NCBI GenBank assembly: GCA_027012915.1
Contig: JALUYN010000709.1
Coordinates: 1-5,034, forward strand
Reading direction: 5' to 3'
Length of the DNA: 5,034 nt
DNA from: Cellvibrionaceae bacterium
Lineage (GTDB): Bacteria; Pseudomonadota; Gammaproteobacteria; Pseudomonadales; Cellvibrionaceae
The stretch's first letter is position 1. Each line of letters begins with the position of its first letter. Under the pieces are notes generated by a model that saw only the letters and a list, made by a program, of their open reading frames with translations, was not told where the DNA came from and ran no database searches. Below are positions 1 through 5,034 of this stretch, piece by piece. The position numbers were made by a program, and so were the translations under genes.

Positions 1-60
1 CAGGGTGATTTCTTCTACTCCGCTTTCGCCAGGCCCATCGTAGTAGAAGAAATCACCCTG
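1..60. repeat. Perfect 19-bp inverted repeat at the window edge
   Basis: Bases 1-19 are the exact reverse complement of bases 42-60, leaving a 22-base loop (20-41). The repeat lies inside the open frame of the HD-GYP gene, and the frame stays open through both arms. The right arm translates to VEEITL, which suits an acidic interdomain linker. The left arm translates to QGDFFY, an aromatic stretch less expected there. This asymmetry, plus the position exactly at the window edge, suggests a fold-back (chimeric) artefact at a contig end. A genuine hairpin in the gene cannot be excluded. Confidence 0.85.
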
Positions 61-1002
61 GAGCCGGTGGTCGCCCTGGAAGAAGAGATGGACCGCGCCA
101 CGCAGATCCACAAAGAAGCACTGGGCGTTGTCGACGACATTTACCAGAACGTGAAAATGGGCAAGGCCATTGATATTGCCTCTACTGAGCAGCTGGCAGA
201 AGATATCTCAGGGTCAGTAGGCAGAAATAAGAATGCCCTGCTGTGCCTCAGCCAAATTCGAGATAAAGACCAGTATCTCCTGGAGCACTCGGTCAATGTC
301 GCGGTATTGATAAACATCTTTGCGACCTACCTGGGCTACGAACAAGACACCATTAACCAGTTGGTTACCGGTGCCCTGCTTCATGATATTGGAAAAATAC
401 GCGTACCCGATGAAATTCTGAACAAGACTGGTGAGCTGACGCCCGCTGAACAAGCTGAAATGCGCTGCCATGTCGAGTACGGCCAACAGGCCCTGGAAAA
501 CACCAAAGATATCAGCGACGTTGTTATCTCAATTTGCGCCCAACACCACGAACGGCTCGATGGTAAAGGCTACCCACAGGGTCTCGATAACAACAGCATC
601 AATACCTTTGGTCGCATGGCTTCTATTGTCGACATTTACGACAAGTTGACCGCGGCACGACCAAACAGCAAGGGTATGGTCCCCTTTAAAGCAATGCAAA
701 GCCTCAGCAAACTGGGAGGCGTACAACTCGATAAGGAGCTTGTATACAGCTTTATCCGCTGTATGGGCATCTACCCTGTCGGCGCGCTGGTTGAGTTAAA
801 CAATGGCCGCATGGGTGTAGTCGTGGAATCTCGAGTCGATAAGCCGAACCAACCTTCTGTGCGCATCTTCTATAACACCAGACAGAAATGCTACGAGCCC
901 GCCAAAACTGTAGATCTCAGCAGCCCGCTTATTGATATCGAAATTAGCGGTGTGGCAGCCCCTGATAACTATGGCGTAGAAATTCGGGATTTTTTGATCT
1001 AG
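1..1002 (+). CDS. HD-GYP domain cyclic-di-GMP phosphodiesterase, 5'-partial
   Basis: This is the C-terminal part of an HD-GYP protein, a class that hydrolyses the second messenger cyclic-di-GMP, usually in the cytoplasm, and so affects motility and biofilm formation. The frame is open from base 1 to the TAG at 1000-1002 (333 codons, counted from base 1). Residues ~29-60 look like a helical linker. The HD-GYP domain follows, with the expected metal ligands H96, H128-D129 (in LLHDIGK), H157, H182-H183 and D211, plus the signature HHERLDGKGYP at 182-192. The position four residues before H96 is Tyr, not the Glu seen in trinuclear-metal enzymes such as PmGH, so a two-metal site is more likely. 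The usual DALTADRPY-like segment reads DKLTAARPN. The C-terminal ~100 residues, from GIYPVG on, match the tail typical of DUF3391-HD-GYP proteins, so a DUF3391 domain is probably encoded upstream (inference). The GTG at 67 is internal to the frame and is not preferred as a start. The first ~19 bases may be artefactual. Confidence 0.93.
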   Translation, partial: QGDFFYSAFARPIVVEEITLEPVVALEEEMDRATQIHKEALGVVDDIYQNVKMGKAIDIASTEQLAEDISGSVGRNKNALLCLSQIRDKDQYLLEHSVNVAVLINIFATYLGYEQDTINQLVTGALLHDIGKIRVPDEILNKTGELTPAEQAEMRCHVEYGQQALENTKDISDVVISICAQHHERLDGKGYPQGLDNNSINTFGRMASIVDIYDKLTAARPNSKGMVPFKAMQSLSKLGGVQLDKELVYSFIRCMGIYPVGALVELNNGRMGVVVESRVDKPNQPSVRIFYNTRQKCYEPAKTVDLSSPLIDIEISGVAAPDNYGVEIRDFLI

Positions 1003-1021
1003 AACGGAACCCCGCGCATTC

Positions 1022-1038
1022 CATACCCCCGGGGTATG
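1022..1038. promoter_or_regulatory. Compact palindrome, 8-1-8, between convergent genes
   Basis: The arms CATACCCC (1022-1029) and GGGGTATG (1031-1038) are perfect reverse complements around one C. The pattern (TA, C-tract, G-tract, TA) resembles operators of the CsoR/FrmR/RcnR repressor family. However, no promoter, metal-efflux gene or CsoR-type gene is visible here. As RNA it could form a 6-bp stem with a 5-base loop about 20 bases after the HD-GYP stop codon, but no T-run follows. It could therefore be an operator remnant, a weak terminator or transcript-end hairpin, or chance. The sequence is clear; the role is not. Confidence 0.4.
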
Positions 1039-1074
1039 ATCCAAGGGTTTCAGGGCAATGATTCACAGGCCACT

Positions 1075-1110
1075 CTTTGTCATCGCACAATAGGTTGTGA
1101 CGCTACAAAG
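1075..1110. repeat. Interrupted inverted repeat in the convergent intergenic region
   Basis: An outer 6-bp stem (CTTTGT 1075-1080 with ACAAAG 1105-1110) and an inner 5-bp stem (CACAA 1086-1090 with TTGTG 1095-1099) flank a 4-base loop. A symmetric 5x5 unpaired internal loop separates the two stems. The element sits between the 3' ends of the HD-GYP gene and the PhzF gene, where a shared transcript-end structure would be expected. Neither side has a T-tract, so it is not a standard intrinsic terminator. The rest of 1003-1144 shows no gene. Confidence 0.35.
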
Positions 1111-1144
1111 ATGCGCACTCTCAAGATAGGCAACTGCGAGACAC

Positions 1145-1936
1145 CTAAACCTCAATATAGCCCTCAAGATACTGAACTGCCTTACCCGAAATAAATACGC
1201 GCTGATCAGTCACCCTGCACGAGAGAACACCACCACGTTGTGACGCTTGGTAAGCCACAAGATGATTCTTTCCAAGGAGCTCCGCCCAGTAAGGAGCCAA
1301 GCCGGTATGTATCGACCCCGTTACGGGATCTTCATCGCCACCGTTTGCCGGCCAAAAATACCTCGAGACAAAGTCATAATCGATGCCCTTGGCAGTAACA
1401 ACCACATCGTATGGCGCCAGTGCGACTAAATGCTCTTTGGACTGTTCGACATTCAGAACATCGGCCTCTTTGTCATAGACGGCAAAGTAGGCTTGATCAT
1501 TTCGCAGAACCCGGGTCGGCGCAATTGAAAGGCCTTGTAGCAAGTCCTTGGGAACATTTTTCACAGGCAGAGGCTTTCTGTTTGGAAAGTCCATTTGAAT
1601 GGAACCGTCATCAAGCCTCTCAACCGCCATCCTTCCCACGGCTTTGGCGTATAGAGTGACCGAACCCAGCTCTGGATTTTCTTTGAAGATAATCGAGGCA
1701 GCAGCTAATGTCGCATGACCGCAGAAATCAATCTCGGTGAAAGGAGAAAACCAGCGAATGGCATAGGAGCCATCATCACCTTTGACCAAAAAGGCAGTTT
1801 CCGACAGATTGTTCTCCATCGCAATCGCCTGCATCAAGTCGGCCGACATCCACTCTGTACTGATAATGACAGCGGCCGAATTGCCCTTAAAGCGCTCTTG
1901 CGTGAAGGCATCGACAATATTTATCTTAAGTTTCAT
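1145..1936 (-). CDS. PhzF family isomerase/epimerase
   Basis: This is a complete 263-residue protein of the PhzF (phenazine biosynthesis-like, YddE/YHI9) fold, a cytoplasmic family of two similar half-domains related to diaminopimelate epimerase. PhzF itself isomerises trans-2,3-dihydro-3-hydroxyanthranilate, but most relatives have unknown substrates, and no other phenazine genes are present. Family landmarks are visible: the N-terminal INIVDAFT and KGNSAAV (residues 5-24), the catalytic Glu E46 in NLSETAF, DFCGHATLA at 70-78 including H74, and GGDEDPVTGS at 199-208, whose D203 and S208 match the PhzF active-site Asp and Ser. QRGG near 233-236 is also typical. Length is normal for the family. 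The ATG at 1934-1936 gives the canonical N-terminus. Its ribosome site is weak: a GGA lies 9 bases upstream, and a better AGGAG (1952-1956) lies 15 bases upstream, which is rather far. It starts 37 bases after the oxidoreductase gene and is probably co-transcribed with it. Family membership is secure; the substrate is unknown. Confidence 0.95.
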   Translation of the reverse strand: MKLKINIVDAFTQERFKGNSAAVIISTEWMSADLMQAIAMENNLSETAFLVKGDDGSYAIRWFSPFTEIDFCGHATLAAASIIFKENPELGSVTLYAKAVGRMAVERLDDGSIQMDFPNRKPLPVKNVPKDLLQGLSIAPTRVLRNDQAYFAVYDKEADVLNVEQSKEHLVALAPYDVVVTAKGIDYDFVSRYFWPANGGDEDPVTGSIHTGLAPYWAELLGKNHLVAYQASQRGGVLSCRVTDQRVFISGKAVQYLEGYIEV

Positions 1937-1973
1937 AGAAACTGATCCGTGCTCCTGAATTCGTCCATGGGTA

Positions 1974-3194
1974 TTACTCGACTCTTTCGAAAGTCAGCCC
2001 TGCATGTTCCTGCAACCGGTCAATCAGAGCCTCGCCAAACAGAGAGGCCGGAGTCCAGAAACCACCGTTTTTGTCCTGCATATCCTTCGCCATACAAATG
2101 CCCGCTTGTACCAGCATTTTTGCCGTGGAGCCGTAGCCCGGATCTTTGTCGCCGGTGACCTTTACACGCAGAGTGTTGCCCGAAGCGGTTTTACCGTGAA
2201 AACGCAGATCGTAAAAGCCGTTTTCCTGCTCGTCATGAGATGGCCCCTCTCCAGGTTTGGGAACCACAAATTTCTCCAAAACCCAACGGCTGGGCTTAAC
2301 CGCAGCCGCAACCATAAGACCACCAAGACCCGCGGCCAGGGCATTCGCGCTTAAGCGCCCTTTTAACCCTTTTCCCATCATCATGGCCTCGCTGTATCTA
2401 AAGCCCTCACCGTACTCTTCGCAAAGAGCACCTGAGCGAATAACGACTCGAGTGTTGATGGCAGCCATAACGAAGGGCGCCAACCAAACGCCGAAATCCT
2501 TATCGTACTCGCCAGCAATCACATTGCGCTGGCGCAACTTGGGTGTACCCTTGGGGCAAATCAAATAAGGGTCCTGCAGCTTTTTACGCAACGCCGAGTC
2601 AGCCGCTGCCTCCTTGGCAACGTTCATCAGGCTGGCGACGGTTCCGCCGGAAACCCCACCACTAAATCCTTTGACCGCCATTTTTATCTCCCGGCAGGGT
2701 TCGCCAAAATCTTCATTGGCTTGCTGCTGAGTAAAGTAGCTCCCGAGGTCTGAAGGTATGGAGTCAAAACCACAGCAATGAACAATGCGGGCACCACTGG
2801 CTTTGGCCTTCTCTTCGTAGCGCTGCAACATCAAATCAATCCATTGCACCTCACCAGTGAGATCACAGTAGTCTGTTCCAGTTTCAACGCAAACTTTCAC
2901 CAACGGCTCACCATAGAGTGCGTAAGGGCCAACAGTGGTAATAACAACCCGGGTTCTCTCGCATATGGCTCGCAAATCATCTTCGTTTGCGGCATCGGCC
3001 AGAAGTACATCGATACTGTCGGCACTGCTACCCAACTCAGACTTCAAACTTTCCAACTTCTCAGACGACCGCCCCGCAATCGCCCATGAAAGGTCTTCTT
3101 GATGCTGCGCGTAATCGAGCAAATAGCGGCACATAATCTTGCCGACAAAGCTGGTGGCGCCGAATACCACTAAATCGTAAGCTGTATTACTCAT
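1974..3194 (-). CDS. Saccharopine dehydrogenase-like NAD(P)-binding oxidoreductase (COG3268, trans-acting enoyl reductase-like)
   Basis: This complete 406-residue protein begins with a Rossmann nucleotide-binding fold: VVFGATSFVG at residues 9-18, then AGRS at 40-43 after the second strand. VGPYALYGEPLV (88-99), TDYCDLTGE (107-115) and CGFDSIPSDLG (141-151) are typical of the SCCPDH/COG3268 group, which includes the mycobacterial trans-acting enoyl reductase Rv2953 and Rv2449c. Other landmarks are SGGTVAS (182-188), a hydrophobic Ala/Gly/Leu-rich segment (~283-299) and GDKDPGYGSTAKM (348-360). Despite the name, the group is not a lysine-pathway saccharopine dehydrogenase; in mycobacteria one member reduces lipid intermediates for a polyketide synthase. 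No polyketide synthase is visible here, so the substrate is unknown; a lipid or fatty-acyl substrate is a guess. Length is about normal. The ATG at 3192-3194 lies 5 codons before the first strand, and an AGGG (3205-3208) sits 10 bases upstream. It is the first gene of a likely two-gene operon with the PhzF gene. Confidence 0.93.
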   Translation of the reverse strand: MSNTAYDLVVFGATSFVGKIMCRYLLDYAQHQEDLSWAIAGRSSEKLESLKSELGSSADSIDVLLADAANEDDLRAICERTRVVITTVGPYALYGEPLVKVCVETGTDYCDLTGEVQWIDLMLQRYEEKAKASGARIVHCCGFDSIPSDLGSYFTQQQANEDFGEPCREIKMAVKGFSGGVSGGTVASLMNVAKEAAADSALRKKLQDPYLICPKGTPKLRQRNVIAGEYDKDFGVWLAPFVMAAINTRVVIRSGALCEEYGEGFRYSEAMMMGKGLKGRLSANALAAGLGGLMVAAAVKPSRWVLEKFVVPKPGEGPSHDEQENGFYDLRFHGKTASGNTLRVKVTGDKDPGYGSTAKMLVQAGICMAKDMQDKNGGFWTPASLFGEALIDRLQEHAGLTFERVE

Positions 3195-3223
3195 AGTCGT
3201 TTAACCCTATATAAGATCCCTAG

Positions 3224-3253
3224 AGCCTAATCGATTCCAGTGACCAGAATCAA
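3224..3253 (-). promoter_or_regulatory. Candidate sigma-70-type promoter for the oxidoreductase/PhzF operon
   Basis: On the minus strand, TTGATT (3248-3253, four of six matches to TTGACA) is followed after 18 bases by TAGGCT (3224-3229, keeping the key T-A and final T of TATAAT). Transcription would start near 3217, giving a leader of about 20 bases that includes the AGGG at 3205-3208. Both boxes are poor matches, so this is only the best-placed candidate before the 3194 start. Confidence 0.3.
3233..3251. promoter_or_regulatory. Imperfect operator-like dyad within the candidate promoter
   Basis: GATTC (3233-3237) and GAATC (3247-3251) are reverse complements, and the inner pairs next to the centre (3242) are also complementary: 14 of 18 positions are symmetric. 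The dyad overlaps the spacer and -35 box of the candidate promoter, where a repressor could act. No regulator gene is adjacent, and a dyad this short can occur by chance. Confidence 0.25.
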
Positions 3254-3362
3254 TTGGTGAGAGCGCAAGAAGCTATTCAAGTTTTTGATACCAAAACACC
3301 ACGTAAACTATCGAGTCTAGCGTACCGGTTTATAAAAAATTTTGGGGTGTGCTCTACGCAAG

Positions 3363-3387
3363 AACGGCGGAGCAAAGCCCCGCCGTT
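3363..3387 (-). terminator. Probable intrinsic terminator of katG
   Basis: On the minus strand, AACGGCGGGGC, a TTT loop and GCTCCGCCGTT form an 11-bp GC-rich stem with a single G-U pair, about 80 bases after the katG stop codon. On the plus strand the same position is an A-C mismatch, so the hairpin suits minus-strand transcripts better. The stem ends in TT and continues CTTGCG, giving only a short, interrupted U-rich tail. It is the strongest hairpin between katG and the oxidoreductase gene, and would insulate that operon from katG transcription. Confidence 0.6.
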
Positions 3388-3394
3388 GCGCATA

Positions 3395-3424
3395 TCGTTA
3401 TTGCTATTTCTAATGCTATAACGA
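3395..3424. repeat. Stem-loop downstream of katG (middle of three)
   Basis: TCGTTAT (3395-3401) and ATAACGA (3418-3424) are perfect reverse complements. After a T-T mismatch, a further GC/GC pair (3403-3404 with 3415-3416) extends the stem over a 10-base AT-rich loop. It lies between the katG stop codon and the probable terminator, so on katG mRNA it would be a 3'-UTR structure. The function is unknown. Confidence 0.4.
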
Positions 3425-3435
3425 CTTTTCAAGAA

Positions 3436-3453
3436 CCATGGCAACTACCATGG
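3436..3453. repeat. Repeated CCATGG forming a small stem-loop just after katG
   Basis: CCATGG occurs at 3436-3441 and 3448-3453. Each copy is itself a palindrome, and together they can form a 6-bp stem over a 6-base loop. The element begins 12 bases past the katG stop codon on the minus strand. It could be a transcript-stabilising 3' hairpin or a coincidental restriction-site-like repeat. Confidence 0.3.
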
Positions 3454-3465
3454 CTATGTCTGAGC

Positions 3466-5034
3466 CTACTTAAGGTCAAATCGATCCAGTTGCATCACTT
3501 TAACCCAGGCTTTTACGAAGTCATTGACGAAGCGCTCTTTGGAATTATCAAAAGCATAAACTTCGGCTACTGCGCGCAACTCAGAAGACGATCCGAAAAT
3601 CAGGTCCACGGGGCTAGCACTGTATTTAACCTCACCCGTCTTGCGATCGACACCCTCGTACTTGTCTCCGGCGTTTCGCCATTGCGTTGACATATCCAAC
3701 AGATTAACGAAAAAATCATTAGTCAACTGTCCTGGTTTGTCGGTAAACACCCCTTGTGAACTGCCATCGGCATTGGCTTCAAGCACTCGCAGGCCACCAA
3801 CCAGTGCCGTCATTTCAGGCACGGTTAACGCCAACTGGTCGGCTTTATCAATCAGCGCATCGGTTGGTGACTTGTAGTAGCCGGCTTCATAATAGTTTCT
3901 AAAACCGTCGGCTTGAGGTTTTAACAATTCAAAGGTATCGACATCGGTCTGAGCCTGAGTCGCATCACCTCGCCCGGGCGTGAATGGCACCTCGACTTTA
4001 ACACCGGCTTGCGCGGCGGCCTGTTCGATGGCTGCGGCTCCGCCCAGTACAATCAGGTCGGCCAAAGAGATCTGTTTGCGAGAGAATAATCCGCCTTTAA
4101 AGTTCTGTTGAATAGAGCGCAAAACATTCAGGACTTTTTCCAGCTCTTGAGGATTATTTACCGCCCAATCCTTCTGCGGAGCAAGTGCAATTCGAGCACC
4201 GTTGGCGCCACCACGCATATCCGAATCTCGGTAGGTAGCAGCGGATGCCCAGGCCACTCTCACCAACTCTCCAGTGGTGAGCCCGGAATCCAGGATCTCG
4301 CGCTTGAGTGATTTCACGTCACCCTCAGATACCAGCTTGTAGTCAGGCTTGGCAACCGGGTCTTGCCAGATCAGAGTTTCTGCCGGCACTTCCTGGCCCA
4401 TGTAATTGTCGATTGGCCCCATATCCCGGTGTGTCAATTTGAACCAAGCCTTGGCAAAGGCCAGGCGATAGGCTTCCGGGTCATTAACAAAGCGCTCAGC
4501 AATGGCCCGGTAGGCAGGGTCAAACTTGAATGCTAGATCCGCAGTGGTCATAACCGGAGGATTGTACTTACCTTCGATATGCGCGTCCGGAACCACTTTA
4601 TGTAATGACTCATCGGTTGGAACCCACTGCTTGGCACCAGCGGGGCTTCTGGTCAGCTTCCATTCAAAGTTCAGAAGATTTTGCAGATACAGCGAAGTCC
4701 AACGGGTGGGAGCCTGAGTCCAGGCGCCTTCCAGGCCACTGGTAACGGTATCTTCAGAGTGACCTTTGCCACATTTGTTACTCCATCCCAGTCCCTGCTC
4801 TTCCAGCGCAGCAGCTCCTGGCTCGGCGGCAACACAATCGGAAGGTTTGTGAGCACCGTGCATTTTGCCGAAGGTGTGGCCACCTGCTGTCAGTGCGAGG
4901 GTTTCTTCATCGTTCATTGCCATGCGCGCAAACGATTCACGTATATTTCTGGCAGAAGCCACCGGATCCGGTACACCACCAGGTCCTTCAGGATTTACAT
5001 AGATCAAGCCCATGTGCACGGCGGCCAATGGCTT
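3466..5034 (-). CDS. katG: Catalase-peroxidase (KatG), 5'-partial (N-terminus off the window)
   Basis: KatG is a bifunctional haem enzyme that breaks down hydrogen peroxide by catalase and peroxidase activity. The frame is open to the window edge (522 codons, TAG at 3466-3468). Full KatG proteins are ~720-740 residues, so about 200 N-terminal residues, including the distal Arg/Trp/His of the haem pocket, are not visible. Numbering from the edge Lys: Tyr12 in LIYVNPEGP and Met38 in ARMAMND are two members of the Met-Tyr-Trp crosslink needed for catalase activity. His53 in GGHTFGK is the proximal haem ligand, Trp105 in SGLEGAW the proximal Trp, Asp204 in HRDMGP its partner, and Arg269 in the ATYRDSD segment the mobile Arg. 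The haem-free C-terminal domain is complete (from ~235) and ends in LDRFDLK. The variant with HKPSDC, NKCGKG and SGLEGAW resembles the group containing several gammaproteobacterial and plasmid-borne KatP-like enzymes; a signal peptide cannot be checked. The TTG at 5026-5028 lies inside a conserved block and is not the start. Confidence 0.97.
   Translation of the reverse strand, partial: KPLAAVHMGLIYVNPEGPGGVPDPVASARNIRESFARMAMNDEETLALTAGGHTFGKMHGAHKPSDCVAAEPGAAALEEQGLGWSNKCGKGHSEDTVTSGLEGAWTQAPTRWTSLYLQNLLNFEWKLTRSPAGAKQWVPTDESLHKVVPDAHIEGKYNPPVMTTADLAFKFDPAYRAIAERFVNDPEAYRLAFAKAWFKLTHRDMGPIDNYMGQEVPAETLIWQDPVAKPDYKLVSEGDVKSLKREILDSGLTTGELVRVAWASAATYRDSDMRGGANGARIALAPQKDWAVNNPQELEKVLNVLRSIQQNFKGGLFSRKQISLADLIVLGGAAAIEQAAAQAGVKVEVPFTPGRGDATQAQTDVDTFELLKPQADGFRNYYEAGYYKSPTDALIDKADQLALTVPEMTALVGGLRVLEANADGSSQGVFTDKPGQLTNDFFVNLLDMSTQWRNAGDKYEGVDRKTGEVKYSASPVDLIFGSSSELRAVAEVYAFDNSKERFVNDFVKAWVKVMQLDRFDLK

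Noticed and set aside
67..69. GTG as the true start of the HD-GYP gene
   Set aside because: The frame is open upstream to base 1, no good ribosome-binding site precedes it, and HD-GYP proteins with this tail normally carry an additional N-terminal domain. It is best treated as internal to a truncated gene.
214..1044. Open frames on the minus strand opposite the HD-GYP gene
   Set aside because: They overlap a strongly conserved enzyme gene, show no recognisable domain and have no plausible ribosome-binding context.
1145..1936. Phenazine biosynthesis cluster suggested by the PhzF homologue
   Set aside because: No phzA/B/D/E/G-like gene is adjacent, and most PhzF-family proteins are unrelated to phenazine production.
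1247..3089. Plus-strand open frames opposite the PhzF and oxidoreductase genes
   Set aside because: Their translations are low-complexity shadow products without family motifs, while the minus-strand proteins match known families end to end.
1974..3194. Lysine-pathway saccharopine dehydrogenase
   Set aside because: The motifs fit the COG3268/trans-acting enoyl reductase-like group rather than true saccharopine dehydrogenases, and no lysine-metabolism genes are nearby.
3329..3345. AT-rich tract with a minus-strand TATAAA as a second promoter for the oxidoreductase operon
   Set aside because: No acceptable -35 box occurs at 16-18 bases upstream, and it would imply a leader of about 130 bases. 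The tract may simply be AT-rich spacer after the katG terminator.
5026..5028. TTG (minus strand) as the start of the catalase-peroxidase gene
   Set aside because: It encodes the Leu of a conserved KPLAAV block in the middle of the KatG peroxidase domain, and the frame is open to the window edge.

Overview
The window appears to be a piece of chromosome from a Gram-negative bacterium, most likely a gammaproteobacterium, possibly a marine or aquatic one. This rests on the style of the HD-GYP protein, the KatG sequence variant, a compact layout and a balanced base composition. No rRNA, tRNA or other taxonomic marker is present, so the assignment is inference. Both end genes run off the window, so it may be a whole short contig or a cut from a longer one.

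Layout: (1) Positions 1-1002, plus strand, hold the C-terminal part of an HD-GYP cyclic-di-GMP phosphodiesterase whose start lies off the left edge. The first 60 bases form a perfect 19-bp inverted repeat that may be a fold-back artefact at a contig end. (2) Positions 1003-1144 separate two convergent genes and contain two dyads: a compact 8-1-8 palindrome (1022-1038) and a larger interrupted stem-loop (1075-1110). (3) Positions 1145-3194, minus strand, hold two genes in a probable operon. A saccharopine dehydrogenase-like (COG3268 / trans-acting enoyl reductase-like) NAD(P)-binding oxidoreductase comes first, followed 37 bases later by a PhzF-family isomerase/epimerase. (4) Positions 3195-3465 contain the 5' region of that operon (weak promoter, possible operator dyad) and three successive stem-loops downstream of katG, the last resembling an intrinsic terminator. 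(5) Positions 3466-5034, minus strand, hold the C-terminal ~520 residues of a catalase-peroxidase (KatG). Its N-terminus, including the distal haem residues, lies off the right edge.

The genes do not form an obvious single pathway. KatG removes peroxide, the HD-GYP protein lowers cyclic-di-GMP, and the oxidoreductase/PhzF pair is a small metabolic unit with no identifiable substrate. I found no transposase, CRISPR array, phage gene, toxin-antitoxin pair or defence system. The most useful items for follow-up are the terminal inverted repeat, the CsoR-like palindrome between the convergent genes, and the tandem stem-loops after katG. I do not see convincing evidence for a previously undescribed system.
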